Below are positions 46,636 to 59,500 of a stretch of DNA of 64,000 bases, piece after piece. The translations under genes were made by a program, and so were the position numbers. Position 1 is the first letter of the stretch; the number at the start of each line of letters is the position of its first letter. The stretch is from Alphaproteobacteria bacterium (GTDB lineage Bacteria > Pseudomonadota > Alphaproteobacteria > Kiloniellales > DSM-21159): positions 124,001 to 188,000 of the forward strand of contig JAUILQ010000001.1 in the NCBI GenBank assembly GCA_030433005.1, given 5' to 3'. Under the pieces are notes generated by a model that was not told the DNA's origin, ran no database searches, and saw only the letters and a program-made list of their open reading frames with translations.

Positions 46636-47202
46636 TCAGCGGATGTCGCGCAGGGGCAGCAGGGTTTCGCGCGATTCCTCGGCCGCATAGGCGCCGTCCT
46701 GCGGCGAGCGCTGCGGCGAGAGGTCGTAGTGGCTGATCCCGAGGATGTCGTCGGCGGCCTCGTCGTCGGCCCCCAGCGGCAGGATCAGCCGCTCGGCCGG
46801 GACCTTCAGCTCGCCGAGCCGGGCGATGCCGTCGACGTGCAGGATCGCCGGCCCGTAGGCGACCTGCTCGTAGCGCCGGCGCAGCATCTCCAGGACCGAG
46901 GCCGGCGCCGCCTCGGCCAGCTCGGCGCCGCGGCGCCAGTTGCCGAGCGCGCGCTGCACCTCGTCGCCGACCAGGCGCAGGTGCATCAGCCGCCGCTCGC
47001 GGTCGACCCGCCACACCCACATGATCGGCAGCAGGTCGGGCACCTTCCAGGGCTCGAGCTCGTCGAAGCGCGGCATCGTCCGGCCGTCGCGCAGGCTGTC
47101 CCAGTAGGCCGCAAGCCGCCGCAGCCGGGCGTCGCGCACGCTGAGCCCCGCCAGCCAGCCCGGCTCGTCGTAGGCGAAGCGCCGCTCGCCGCGATCAAGC
47201 AT
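46636..47202 (-). CDS. PAS_5-family protein (second of a tandem pair)
   Basis: A 188-residue protein of the PAS_5 family common in alphaproteobacteria. The typical order is seen: RRLAAYWDSLRDGRTMPRFDELEPWKVPDLLPIMWVWRVDRERR, then MHLRLVGDEVQRALGNWRRGAEL, and near the end VPAERLILPLGADDEAADDILGISHYDL. It has no output domain, so it may bind a small ligand or partner protein; the role is unknown. The upstream gene encodes a close paralogue, 24 bases away, suggesting a local duplication and co-transcription. Confidence 0.85.
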   Translation of the reverse strand: MLDRGERRFAYDEPGWLAGLSVRDARLRRLAAYWDSLRDGRTMPRFDELEPWKVPDLLPIMWVWRVDRERRLMHLRLVGDEVQRALGNWRRGAELAEAAPASVLEMLRRRYEQVAYGPAILHVDGIARLGELKVPAERLILPLGADDEAADDILGISHYDLSPQRSPQDGAYAAEESRETLLPLRDIR

Positions 47203-47226
47203 CGGCGCCTGGACCGCCTGGCCGAC

Positions 47227-47898
47227 TCATCGCCTGTCTCCTTGCGGATCGATCGGACCGCCGGCAGCGCCGCACCGGTCCAGGGTCTCCAGGGCCAGGA
47301 ACTGCTCGTCCGGCCTTTGCACGATATGGTCGCGCGTCGGCTGCGGCGCCAGTTCCTCGTACCAGGTGATCCCCAGTAGGTCGTCGACCTGGTCGAGGCT
47401 CCGGCCGAGCGGCAGGATCAGGCGCTCGGCGCGGACCCGCACGCGGTGCTGCTGGCCGAGCAGCGCGTAGCCGCTGGTGCGCAGGACGCCGGGCGTGAAG
47501 GCGACCCGCTCGAAGCGGGCGCGGATCAGTGCCTCGGCGTGGCCGGGCACCGCCTCGCCCAGTTCGCTGCCGCGCCTCCAGTAGCCGACCAGTCGGTTGA
47601 TCCGTTCGCCGGCCAGCCGCAGGTGGAACGCGGCCGGCTGGCGCTGCACGCGCCAGATCCAGAGGCTCGGCAGCAGATCCGGGACGCGCCAGGGCTCCAG
47701 CTCGGCGCGCCGCGGCAGCGGCCGGTCGCCGCGCAGCCGGTCCCAATAGGCGCCGAGGCGGCGCAGGCCCGGCTGCTCGACGCCGAGCCGGTCCAGCCAC
47801 GAGGCCGCGCTGTCGGACTCCCCGCCGCCGGTCGGGCCGGCCTCCGGCGGACGCCCGGGGACGTCGGCCGGCGCAGCGATGCATCCGCTGCCGCTCAT
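47227..47898 (-). CDS. PAS_5-family protein (first of a tandem pair)
   Basis: About 223 residues. The core from LGAYWDRLRGDRPLPRRAELEPWRVPDLLPSLWIWRV through FHLRLAGERINRLVGYWRRGSELGEAVPGH to AERLILPLGRSLDQVDDLLGITWYEEL aligns along its length with the downstream paralogue. Extra residues at the N-terminus (Pro/Gly-rich) and the C-terminus (HIVQRPDEQFLALETLDRCG) are not shared. The start is uncertain: ATG at 47898 has no clear Shine-Dalgarno, and the frame is open to a TTG at 48021. Function unknown. Confidence 0.8.
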   Translation of the reverse strand: MSGSGCIAAPADVPGRPPEAGPTGGGESDSAASWLDRLGVEQPGLRRLGAYWDRLRGDRPLPRRAELEPWRVPDLLPSLWIWRVQRQPAAFHLRLAGERINRLVGYWRRGSELGEAVPGHAEALIRARFERVAFTPGVLRTSGYALLGQQHRVRVRAERLILPLGRSLDQVDDLLGITWYEELAPQPTRDHIVQRPDEQFLALETLDRCGAAGGPIDPQGDRR

Positions 47899-48193
47899 GA
47901 CGCGGCACCGAACCGGCTTCTGGAAGGACGCCGGTCCCGGGTGCAGGCGAACGCGGGAACATCGGACGGGGCCGCCGCGCGGTCCGTCCGGCTCAGAGGA
48001 AGCGCGAGACGCATGGTTCAAGCTCTAGGCGATGCGCCCGGCGCCGCACAAGGGACAGCTTGTCCATCTGGTAGGGCGCTGCGCATCGGCCGGGGCGGGG
48101 CGGCGGCTTCGGGTGGACCGGGCCGAAGGGCTCTGGCATGCTGCCGCCGCGTCGGGGACCGGCTGAACCAAGACACGCGGGAGGCGAAGAAAA

Positions 48194-48712
48194 ATGGGCC
48201 GTATGGCGAAACACAAGGGGCTGCTGGCGGGGGTTCTGGCAGGCGGCCTGGGACTGGCGACGGCGCTGGCCGGCACGGCGGCCTGGGCGCAGCAGGACAG
48301 CACGGGCAGCGCGACGGCCACCGGGCAGAGCCAGTCCGCGCAGTCCGGCTCGGACGCCATGGCCGACGGCGTGCACATCGAGCTCAACAAGCTGGAGCAG
48401 CAGGGCGACGCCTGCCGCGCCTACCTGCTGTTCGAGAACGACCGCGGCGACGAGTACTCCGTCTACCGCCTCGACCTGGTGCTGTTCGACAAGCAGGGCC
48501 GCATCGACCGGCGCATCGCCGTCGACGCCTCGCCGCTGCGCGCCGGCAAGTCGGTGGTCAAGCTGTTCGACCTGAGCGGCCTGCAGTGCGACGGCATCTC
48601 GAAGATCCTGCTCAACGACATCGCGCCCTGCGAGGACGGCAGCGGCGCCCGCGAGGACTGCGTGGTCGGCGCGCGCCTGAGCACCCTGACCGACGTCAGC
48701 TTCTACAAGTAG
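48194..48712 (+). CDS. secreted hypothetical protein with four cysteines
   Basis: A 172-residue protein with a signal peptide (KHKGLLAGVLAGGLGLATALAGTAAWA, cut before QQ) and a Ser/Gln/Gly-rich linker. A compact domain follows (VHIELNKLEQQGDACRAYLLFENDRGDEYSVYRLDLVLFDKQGRIDRRIAVD) with four Cys in total (DAC, LQC, APC, EDC), likely two disulfides. I do not recognise a named family, but the sequence looks like a conserved periplasmic beta-rich domain. The ATG is preceded by GGAGGCGAAG. It precedes the cobalamin genes by 57 bases on the same strand, without evident functional link. Confidence 0.75.
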   Translation: MGRMAKHKGLLAGVLAGGLGLATALAGTAAWAQQDSTGSATATGQSQSAQSGSDAMADGVHIELNKLEQQGDACRAYLLFENDRGDEYSVYRLDLVLFDKQGRIDRRIAVDASPLRAGKSVVKLFDLSGLQCDGISKILLNDIAPCEDGSGAREDCVVGARLSTLTDVSFYK

Positions 48713-48769
48713 CTTCCCGCAGCACCGGCGCCGGGCGGCTCCCGCCCGGCAGCCGGCGAGGCCGCCGCC

Positions 48770-49318
48770 TTGCCCGATCCCCTGCCGAAGGTGACCCTGG
48801 TCCTGGGCGGTGCCCGCTCGGGCAAGAGCGCCCATGCCGAGGCGCTGGTCGAGAGCCGGCCGGGGCCCTGCGTCTACCTGGCGACGGCCGAGGCCGGCGA
48901 CGGCGAGATGGCCGAGCGCATCGCCGCCCACCGGGCGCGTCGCGGGACCCGCTGGCGGACCCTGGAGGAGCCGCTCGAGCTCGCCGCCACGCTGGCCGCG
49001 CGGCCGGCCGGGGAAGGCGCGGTGCTGGTCGACTGCCTGACGCTCTGGCTGTCCAACCTGATGGCGGCCGAGCGCGACCCGGCTGCCGAGACCGCGCGCC
49101 TGCTCGAGGCCCTGCCGGGGGTTGCGGCGCCGGTCGTTTTCGTGTCGAACGAGGTCGGCCTGGGGATCGTGCCGATGAACCCGCTCGCGCGACGCTTCCG
49201 CGACGAGGCCGGGCGCCTCAACCAGGCCGTGGCCGCGGCGGCGGACCGCGTCGTCTTCGTGGCGGCCGGCCTGCCGCTGGTGCTGAAGCCCGGCGCCGGC
49301 CCCGCTACCAATCGATAG
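48770..49318 (+). CDS. cobU: CobU/CobP, adenosylcobinamide kinase / guanylyltransferase
   Basis: A 182-residue bifunctional enzyme that phosphorylates adenosylcobinamide and attaches GMP, late in cobalamin synthesis. The P-loop is VLGGARSGKS, the guanylylated His is expected in RIAAHRARRG, and VDCLTLWLSNLM and FVSNEVGLGIVPMNPLARRFRDEAGRLNQ are diagnostic. I chose the TTG at 48770 (GGCGAGG upstream); a GTG at 48791, directly before the P-loop strand, is an alternative. It is followed after ten bases by cobW and heads the cob cluster here. Confidence 0.93.
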   Translation: MPDPLPKVTLVLGGARSGKSAHAEALVESRPGPCVYLATAEAGDGEMAERIAAHRARRGTRWRTLEEPLELAATLAARPAGEGAVLVDCLTLWLSNLMAAERDPAAETARLLEALPGVAAPVVFVSNEVGLGIVPMNPLARRFRDEAGRLNQAVAAAADRVVFVAAGLPLVLKPGAGPATNR

Positions 49319-49328
49319 GATCGCCTTC

Positions 49329-50375
49329 ATGACCGCCAAGATCCCCGCCACCGTCGTCACCGGCTTCCTCGGCGCCGGCAAGACCAGCACGATCCGCCAC
49401 CTGCTGGAGAACGCGAACGGCCGGCGCATCGCCCTGATCATCAACGAGTTCGGCGACCTCGGCGTCGACGGCGAGATCCTCAAGGGCTGCGGCATCGAGA
49501 GCTGCGGCGAGGACGACGTGGTCGAGCTCGCCAACGGCTGCCTCTGCTGCACCGTCGCCGACGACTTCCTGCCGACCATCACCGCGCTGCTGGAGCGCGA
49601 GACGCCGCCCGACCACATCGTCATCGAGACCTCGGGGCTCGCCCTGCCCAAGCCGCTGGTCAAGGCCTTCGGCTGGCCGGAGGTGCGCACCCGCGTGACC
49701 GTCGACGGCGTGGTCGCGCTGGTAGACGGCCCGGCGGTCGCCGCCGGGCTGTTCGCCGAGAATCCCGAGGCGGTGCAGGCCCAGCGCGAGGCCGACGACA
49801 ACCTCGACCACGACTCGCCGCTGGCCGAGCTGTTCGAGGAGCAGGTCGCCTGCGCCGACCTGGTGGTGGTCAACAAGTCGGACCTGATCGAGGCCGCCGA
49901 CCGGGAGGCCGTCGAGGCGGCGATCCGCGCCGAGGCCCGGCCCGGCGTGCGCCTGCTGCACGCCAGCCACGGCCGGCTCGACCCGGCGGTGCTGCTCGGC
50001 CTCTCGGCCGCCGCCGAGGACGACCTGGACTCCCGCCGTTCGCACCACGAGGGCGCCGACGACCACGACCACGACGACTTCGATTCCTTCGCGATCGAGC
50101 TGCCCGAGGTCGCCACGCCCGCCGAGCTGGCGCGCCGCGTCGCGCTGCTGGTCGAGAGCCACCCGGTGCTGCGCGTCAAGGGCTTCGCCGCCGTCGCCGG
50201 CAAGGACATGCGCCTGGTGCTGCAGGCCGCGGGGCCTCGGGTCCAGCACTACTACGACCGCGACTGGCGGCCCGGCGAGCCGCGTCACACGCGGCTGGTG
50301 GTGATCGGCCTCAAGGGCCTGGACCGCGCCGCGGTCGAGGCGGAGCTGACCGGGGAAGCCGCGCTGGCCGGGTAG
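49329..50375 (+). CDS. cobW: CobW, GTPase metallochaperone of cobalamin synthesis
   Basis: A 348-residue COG0523 G3E GTPase. Walker A is TGFLGAGKTS, the metal motif is GCLCC (CxCC) near residue 72, and NKSD is the guanine-recognition motif. A His/Asp-rich stretch (RRSHHEGADDHDHDDFDS) separates the GTPase domain from the CobW C-terminal domain and could bind metal. CobW is thought to deliver cobalt for the chelatase; its position directly before cobN supports that over other COG0523 roles. It ends shortly before the inverted repeat in the cobW-cobN spacer. Confidence 0.92.
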   Translation: MTAKIPATVVTGFLGAGKTSTIRHLLENANGRRIALIINEFGDLGVDGEILKGCGIESCGEDDVVELANGCLCCTVADDFLPTITALLERETPPDHIVIETSGLALPKPLVKAFGWPEVRTRVTVDGVVALVDGPAVAAGLFAENPEAVQAQREADDNLDHDSPLAELFEEQVACADLVVVNKSDLIEAADREAVEAAIRAEARPGVRLLHASHGRLDPAVLLGLSAAAEDDLDSRRSHHEGADDHDHDDFDSFAIELPEVATPAELARRVALLVESHPVLRVKGFAAVAGKDMRLVLQAAGPRVQHYYDRDWRPGEPRHTRLVVIGLKGLDRAAVEAELTGEAALAG

Positions 50376-50427
50376 GGAACTAGGGTACGTCCTCGAAGTT
50401 CGCCATGACCTTGCCTGCCCCCCTCAT

Positions 50428-50535
50428 CGTCATCCCCGCGAAGGCGGGGATCCATAGGGAGTCGACAATGCGCTCCGCCCTCGGGGCCAGCGCGTCGTCT
50501 GGTCCCTATGGATCCCCGCCTTCGCGGGGATGACG
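50428..50535. repeat. long palindromic intergenic repeat between cobW and cobN
   Basis: Two perfect 33-bp inverted arms (50428-50460 and 50503-50535) flank a 42-base centre. Each arm also contains its own small hairpin, CCCCGC-GAAG-GCGGGG. The arm sequence is of the kind repeated many times in intergenic regions of several proteobacteria, so this is probably a member of a REP/MITE-like family. It could act as a strong hairpin between cobW and cobN transcripts. It also creates a false upstream start for cobN at 50508. Confidence 0.9.
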
Positions 50536-50549
50536 GCAGGAGCGGCGCC

Positions 50550-54280
<3,731 letters not shown>

Positions 54281-54284
<4 letters not shown>

Positions 54285-54904
54285 AGACCGACGGCATGAC
54301 CGAGGCGGAGATCAACGCCCGCCACGCCGAGAAGATGGCCAAGAAGAAGGCGGCGCGGGACAAGATCCTGGCGACCAAGACCATCGAGAAGGGCCTGGTG
54401 ATCGTCCACACCGGCAAGGGCAAGGGCAAGTCGACGGCGGCCTTCGGCCTGGTCATGCGCGCGCTCGGCCACGGCTTCAAGGTCGGCATCGTGCAGTTCG
54501 TCAAGGGCAAGTGGGAGACCGGCGAGCGCGGCGTGCTGGAGAAGTTCGCCGACCAGGTGACGATCCGAACCATGGGCCAGGGCTTCACCTGGGAGACCCA
54601 GGATCGCCAGCGCGACATCGCCGCCGCCGAGAGCGCCTGGCAGGCGGCGCTGGAGATGATCAAGGACCCCGAGTACCGCCTGGTGCTGCTCGACGAGCTA
54701 AACATCGTGCTGCGCTACGACTACCTCGACATCGCCGAGGTCCTGGAGGGCCTGGCCCAGCGCCATCCCGACACCCACGTCGTGATCACCGGGCGCAACG
54801 CCAAGGACGAGCTGATCGAGGTCGCCGACCTGGTGACCGAGATGACCCTGGTCAAGCATCCCTTCCGCGACGGCGTGAAGGCCCAGGCCGGCATCGAGTT
54901 CTAG
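54281..54904 (+). CDS. cobO: CobO, corrinoid adenosyltransferase
   Basis: A 207-residue ATP:cob(I)alamin-type adenosyltransferase of the CobA/CobO family. The P-loop is HTGKGKGKSTAAFG (about residues 43-56), with VQFVKGKWETGE, LVLLDELNIVLRYDYL and VVITGRNAKDELIEVADLVTEM following. A Lys-rich N-terminal helix (HAEKMAKKKAARDK) is normal for CobO. It adds the upper adenosyl ligand after cobalt insertion. GGAGGAG precedes the ATG, and the gene overlaps cobN by four bases. Confidence 0.96.
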
Positions 54905-54938
54905 GGTCGATGGCCACTCGCCCGGTCCCGCGCGCTTT

Positions 54939-55067
54939 CCCTCTCCGCCCCCGGGGGCGGAGAGGGCAGGGAGAGGTGGGGGAGCCGGGCCTCGATGCCC
55001 GCGCATGCGGTCGTCGTCGGCACCCCACCTCTCCCCGGCCCTCTCCCCCCCATAGGGGCGGAGAGGG
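54939..55067. repeat. paired GC-rich palindromes between cobO and cobQ
   Basis: A perfect 28-bp palindrome (54939-54966, 14 + 14 bases) is followed by an AGGGAGAGGTGGGG tract. From about 55022 to 55067 the same material returns in inverted orientation, with an imperfect hairpin at 55039-55067. The whole looks like one large composite inverted repeat filling almost the entire 172-base spacer. Its right end supplies the purine-rich GAGGGAGGA that serves as ribosome site for cobQ. Confidence 0.8.
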
Positions 55068-55076
55068 AGGAACGCC

Positions 55077-56540
55077 ATGACCCCGGCCCTGATGCTGCAG
55101 GGCACCGGCTCGGACGTCGGCAAGTCGCTGCTCGTCGCCGGCCTCTGCCGGCTGTTCGCGCGACGCGGCCTGCGAGTGCGGCCCTTCAAGCCGCAGAACA
55201 TGTCGAACAACGCGGCGGTCACCGCCGACGGCGGCGAGATCGGCCGGGCCCAGGCGCTGCAGGCGCGGGCCTGCGGGGTCGCGCCGGCGATCGACATGAA
55301 CCCGGTGCTGCTCAAGCCCGAGAGCGAGACCGGCGCGCAGCTGGTCGTCCAGGGCCGGCGCGTCGCGACCCTGAAGGCCCGAGACTACGCGGTGCGCAAG
55401 CCGGAGCTGATGGCGGCGGTGCTGGAGTCCTACCGGCGTCTTGCGGCCGGCGCCGACCTGGTGCTCGTCGAGGGCGCCGGCTCGCCGGCCGAGGTCAACC
55501 TGCGCGCGGGCGACATCGCCAACATGGGCTTCGCCGAGGCCGCCGGCCTCCCGGTCGTGCTGGTCGCCGACATCGAGCGCGGCGGCGTCATCGCCAGCCT
55601 GGTCGGCACCCACGCGGTGATCGCCGAGAGCGAGCGGCGGCGCGTCAAGGGCTTCCTGGTCAACAAGTTCCGCGGCGACGTCTCGCTGTTCGACGAGGGC
55701 GTGACCATCGTCGAGCGGGCGACCGGCTGGCGGGGCCTCGGCGTGCTGCCCTACTGGAGCGAGGCGGCGAAGCTGCCGGCCGAGGACGCGCTGGCGCTGG
55801 ACGCCGCGCCGGCCGCCGCCCGCGCCGGCGCAATCCGCATCGCGGTGCCGCGGCTGTCGCGCATCGCCAACTTCGACGACCTCGACCCGCTCAAGCTCGA
55901 GCCCGACGTCGAGCTGGTCATGGTGGCGCCGGGCGAAGCCCTGCCGGGCGACGCCGACCTGGTGATCCTGCCCGGCTCCAAGTCGACGATCGGCGACCTC
56001 GCCTTCCTGCGCGCCCAGGGCTGGGACCTCGACCTCGCCGCCCACGTCCGGCGCGGCGGCCGGGTGCTCGGGCTCTGTGCCGGCTTCCAGATGCTCGGCC
56101 GGCGCCTCGCCGACCCCGAGGGCATCGAGGGCCCGCCGGGCGAGGCCGAGGGCCTCGGGCTGCTCGAGCTGGAGACGGTGATGACCGCCGACAAGACGCT
56201 GGTCGAGGTCGCCGGGCGCGACCGCGACAGCGGCGCCGCGCTCGCCGGCTACGAGATGCACATCGGGCGCAGCGACGGCCCGGCCCTGGCGCGCGCCTGG
56301 CTGGAGGTCGAGGGCCGCCCCGAGGGCGCGCGCTCGGCCGACGGCCGCATCGAGGGCTGCTACCTGCACGGCCTCTTCGCCAGCGACGCCTTCCGCCAGG
56401 CCTACCTCGGCCGCCTGCGCGCCCGCGCCGCGAGCGGGGTCGCCTTCGACGCGACGGTCGAGGCGACGCTCGATGGTCTCGCCGACCACCTCGAGGCGCA
56501 TCTCGACGTCGCGGCGCTCGCCGGCCTCGCGGGCCTCTGA
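55077..56540 (+). CDS. cobQ: cobyric acid synthase CobQ
   Basis: A 487-residue glutamine-dependent amidase that amidates four side chains of adenosyl-cobyrinic acid a,c-diamide. The N-terminal synthetase domain begins with [26 protein letters not shown] and has [14 protein letters not shown]. The glutaminase domain has [10 protein letters not shown] with the catalytic Cys (about residue 340) and a late His in CYLHGLF. Length is typical. GGAGGA just before the ATG comes from the edge of the intergenic repeat. It closes the cob cluster and is convergent with the protease autotransporter gene, which ends two bases later. Confidence 0.96.
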   Translation: MTPALMLQGTGSDVGKSLLVAGLCRLFARRGLRVRPFKPQNMSNNAAVTADGGEIGRAQALQARACGVAPAIDMNPVLLKPESETGAQLVVQGRRVATLKARDYAVRKPELMAAVLESYRRLAAGADLVLVEGAGSPAEVNLRAGDIANMGFAEAAGLPVVLVADIERGGVIASLVGTHAVIAESERRRVKGFLVNKFRGDVSLFDEGVTIVERATGWRGLGVLPYWSEAAKLPAEDALALDAAPAAARAGAIRIAVPRLSRIANFDDLDPLKLEPDVELVMVAPGEALPGDADLVILPGSKSTIGDLAFLRAQGWDLDLAAHVRRGGRVLGLCAGFQMLGRRLADPEGIEGPPGEAEGLGLLELETVMTADKTLVEVAGRDRDSGAALAGYEMHIGRSDGPALARAWLEVEGRPEGARSADGRIEGCYLHGLFASDAFRQAYLGRLRARAASGVAFDATVEATLDGLADHLEAHLDVAALAGLAGL

Positions 56541-56542
56541 GC

Positions 56543-59500
56543 TCAGAAGCGGAAGGTCAGGCGGCTGGTCACGGCGTGGGCCACGTAGCCGCTCTGGACC
56601 TGGGCGTCGTAGCCGAGGGACAGGTCGAGGTCGTCGCCGATCTCCGCCGTCACGCCGACGCCGAGCAGGGCGGAATCGCGGCCCAGCTCGTCGGAGCGGA
56701 TCGTGAAGCCGGCGCCGCCGGCGGCGAAGCGGGCGTCGAGCGCGCTGCCGGTGTCGGCGAACTCGTGGTTCCAGCGCAGCTGCAGCGTCGGCTTGAGCGT
56801 GGTCCGCCGGTCGAGCGCGACGGGATAGGCGAAGGAGACGCCGAGGCCGGAGCGCAGGCTGGTCGCCTGCTGCCCGCCGACGCTGAGGTCGAGCTTGCCG
56901 GCACCCCTTTCCCGGTGACTGTCGGTCTCGAGCCGCAGGAACTGCAGGCCGGCGAGCGGCGTGATCTCGAGCGGGGCGTCGCCGAAGCCCGTCTCGCCAA
57001 GCCCGATCTCGTCCAGGCCGACCTCGAAGCGCCGGCGCGCCTCGACGTAGGCCGAGAGCTCGCGACCGTCATAACGCCCCTCGGCGGTCTCGCGGACCGC
57101 GTTGAAGGCGATCTCGCGCTGGCTCTCGTAGCGATTCAGGGCGACGCCGACCGAGGCGTCGAGCGACCAGGGGCCGTGCCACCAGCCGCCGTAGAGCCCC
57201 GCCTGGTAGCTGCGCTGCGTCGTGGTCGACTCGAGGTCCCGGAAGCGGGTGTCGGCGTGGGCGAAGCCGACCGAGAGGCCGAGCAGCAGGCCCCGGTGCC
57301 TGCCGTCGCCGGCGATGCGGTAGTCGGCGCCGGCGGCAAAGCCGCCGAGCGTCGTGTCGTACCGGTCGCCGCGGCTGTCGCCCTCGCGGGCGGCCCAGAG
57401 ACCGTAGGGCTGCGCCCAGGCGCCGAAGCGCAGGTCGCCGAGCGGGGGCGATAGGCTGCTGCCGCGCCCGGCCGCGAACACCGGTCCGCTCGCCGAGGCC
57501 GTGCCGAGGCCGTCGCTGGGCCCGCTGAAGCGCGGCCGGCTGAACAGCTGCTCCTCGCTGGGATCCCGGCCCGCCTCGGCCAGCACCGCGTCCTCGCGCG
57601 CCGGGCTCATCAGCAGGCGCAGCGCCTCGGCATTGGCGGTGCCGAGGGCACCGCCCGAGCGTACCGCGGCCAGGCGCTGGCCGGCGCTGCCGAGGAACTG
57701 CGCTGAGGTCATGCGCGCCGTCGCGGCGGCCGTGGTCGAGGCGCCGCCCAGCGTGTCTAGGGCGCGCGCGAGCAGCGGCGCCGGCAACGGGTCCAGGCTG
57801 TCGTAGAAGGCCTCGGAGAAGAGCTCCTCGTCGCGGGCCGCCTGCAGCGTCTCGGCGACGCCGTGCTGGTTCGGATCGACCGCGAGGTCGGTCAGCGGCC
57901 GGCGGCCGACCTCGACGCGCAGCGCCTGCGGCGAGCGCTCGAGGTCGAAGGTCACGGCGCCGACCGGTTCCGGGTCGGCCAGGGCGGAGAGGTCGAGATC
58001 GTCGCCGGTCACCAGCGTGAAGCGGGCGCCGCTGGCCGGCGGCCGTCCGAGCAGGCCGAAGGCCAGGGTGCCGCCCAGCTCGGCGGTGCCGCCGGTCACC
58101 GTCAGCAGGTCCGAATCGTCGACCGTGAGTTCCGAGAGAAGGCGCCCGCCGCGCTGCTTGAGCGGGCCGGTCACCCGCAGCGTCCCGATGGCACCGGTCG
58201 AGCCCGGCGAGAGCGTGCCGCCGCGCTGGAACAGGCCGGAGGTTGTCGCGACCAGGCCGCCGCCGCCCAGGGTGCCGCCGGAGAGCTCGACCCAGGGCGA
58301 GTCGAGCGTGCCGTCGACGCGCAGAGTTCCGGAGCGGAGTGTCGTGCCGACCTCCGTCGTGAGCTGCCGGTCGTCCAGGATATCGAGCGTCGCCAGCAGG
58401 TTGTCGACCGTCAGGCGATCGACGGTCGCGTCCATGTCGAGGCGCGTGGTGCCCGCCTGGTCGAGCGTCACGTCGTAGTAGCGTGCCCGCCCGCCGTCGA
58501 CGTAGCCCTCGCTGTTGTTCGGCACGGTTCCGCCCGACCAGTGGTCCGGCGAGGACCAGTCGCCGTCGCCCGCCACCGCCGAGATCGACCGCAGGAAGCT
58601 GTTCTGCTGTAGCCAGTCGTGGAAGAAGGGCACCGATTGCCAGAGCGTGACGCCGCCGTAGCCGAGCAGCAGGCTGCCCCTGGCGGCGCCGGCCAGCACC
58701 TCGGTCCCCTCGACCGGCAGCGTGCCGCCGGTCAGCACGCCGACCAGCAGCAGGCTGCCGTCGGGCAACACGAGGAACAGCGGGCCCCCGCTGTCGCCGG
58801 GCGCGCCGCCGGCCTCCAGCGCCTGCGCCACGGCCGTGCCGAGCGAGCTGTAGTCGCCGTCCTCCGGGACGTGGTCGACGTCGACGGCGACGATCGGCTG
58901 GTCGTCCGGCAGGTCGCCTGATTCGGCGGCGGGCAGGCCGCTGGCGAGGCCGAGGTAGTCCAGCGCGTTGGCACCGACCCGCCGCCTGCTGTCGTCGATC
59001 AGGTCGAGCGGGGCCGAGGCGAGCGCCGAGTAGCCGTAGCCGACCAGCACGACCCGCTGGCCCTCGGCTGTGACGGACTGCGCGAGCGCGACCGGCTCGA
59101 TCGAGGTGATCGGCCGGTCCAGGGCGACGAGCGCGACGTCGCGCCGCGCGAAGACGGCCTCGTCGTAGCCCGGATGCACCAGCACCGAGGCGGGGTCGGC
59201 GTCGGCCGGCGGCGCGGCGTCCGGCTTGAAGGAGACGAAGGCGTCGCCGCCCCGCGTGGCGTCGGCGGCCGCCTGGGAGCCGAAGCAATGACCGGCGGTC
59301 ACGATCGTGCGCGAGTCGATCAGCGTGCCGGTGCAGCCCATGGCCAGAAAGGCGACGAAAGGATAGGCGTCGGCGCTGTCGTAGTAGCTGGACAGGCCGC
59401 CCGCACGCTCGGCAACGTCGTCCCGGATCACCACTCCGCCGCTCTGCAGCGGCAGGAACACAACGCTCGCCGCCAGCAGAATGCTGATGGCTCTCTGCAA
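56543..59500 (-). CDS. autotransporter with trypsin-like serine protease passenger
   Basis: A 985-residue type V secreted protein. After a signal peptide (ISILLAASVVFLPLQSGG) there is a trypsin-fold domain with the complete triad: H71 in TAGHC, D121 in RRDVALVALD, and S237 in GAPGDSGGPL. A beta-helical spacer follows (about 320-540; SGTLRVDGTLDSPWVELSGGTL, GGTLSPGSTGAIGTLRVTG). The autotransporter barrel (about 700-985) ends in VTSRLTFRF with the required terminal aromatic. The start is TTG at 59500 with GGGGGA upstream. The passenger should reach the cell surface; substrate unknown. It is divergent from the second autotransporter gene. Confidence 0.93.
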   Translation of the reverse strand: MQRAISILLAASVVFLPLQSGGVVIRDDVAERAGGLSSYYDSADAYPFVAFLAMGCTGTLIDSRTIVTAGHCFGSQAAADATRGGDAFVSFKPDAAPPADADPASVLVHPGYDEAVFARRDVALVALDRPITSIEPVALAQSVTAEGQRVVLVGYGYSALASAPLDLIDDSRRRVGANALDYLGLASGLPAAESGDLPDDQPIVAVDVDHVPEDGDYSSLGTAVAQALEAGGAPGDSGGPLFLVLPDGSLLLVGVLTGGTLPVEGTEVLAGAARGSLLLGYGGVTLWQSVPFFHDWLQQNSFLRSISAVAGDGDWSSPDHWSGGTVPNNSEGYVDGGRARYYDVTLDQAGTTRLDMDATVDRLTVDNLLATLDILDDRQLTTEVGTTLRSGTLRVDGTLDSPWVELSGGTLGGGGLVATTSGLFQRGGTLSPGSTGAIGTLRVTGPLKQRGGRLLSELTVDDSDLLTVTGGTAELGGTLAFGLLGRPPASGARFTLVTGDDLDLSALADPEPVGAVTFDLERSPQALRVEVGRRPLTDLAVDPNQHGVAETLQAARDEELFSEAFYDSLDPLPAPLLARALDTLGGASTTAAATARMTSAQFLGSAGQRLAAVRSGGALGTANAEALRLLMSPAREDAVLAEAGRDPSEEQLFSRPRFSGPSDGLGTASASGPVFAAGRGSSLSPPLGDLRFGAWAQPYGLWAAREGDSRGDRYDTTLGGFAAGADYRIAGDGRHRGLLLGLSVGFAHADTRFRDLESTTTQRSYQAGLYGGWWHGPWSLDASVGVALNRYESQREIAFNAVRETAEGRYDGRELSAYVEARRRFEVGLDEIGLGETGFGDAPLEITPLAGLQFLRLETDSHRERGAGKLDLSVGGQQATSLRSGLGVSFAYPVALDRRTTLKPTLQLRWNHEFADTGSALDARFAAGGAGFTIRSDELGRDSALLGVGVTAEIGDDLDLSLGYDAQVQSGYVAHAVTSRLTFRF

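Noticed and set aside
48020-48770. Possible cobalamin riboswitch before the cob genes
   Set aside because: I looked for the conserved B12-box elements in the spacers before the secreted protein gene and cobU and saw none.
50508-50549. CobN start at the ATG inside the palindromic repeat
   Set aside because: The added residues are encoded by the repeat itself, and a good AGGAG-ATG pair exists at 50550 where CobN similarity begins.
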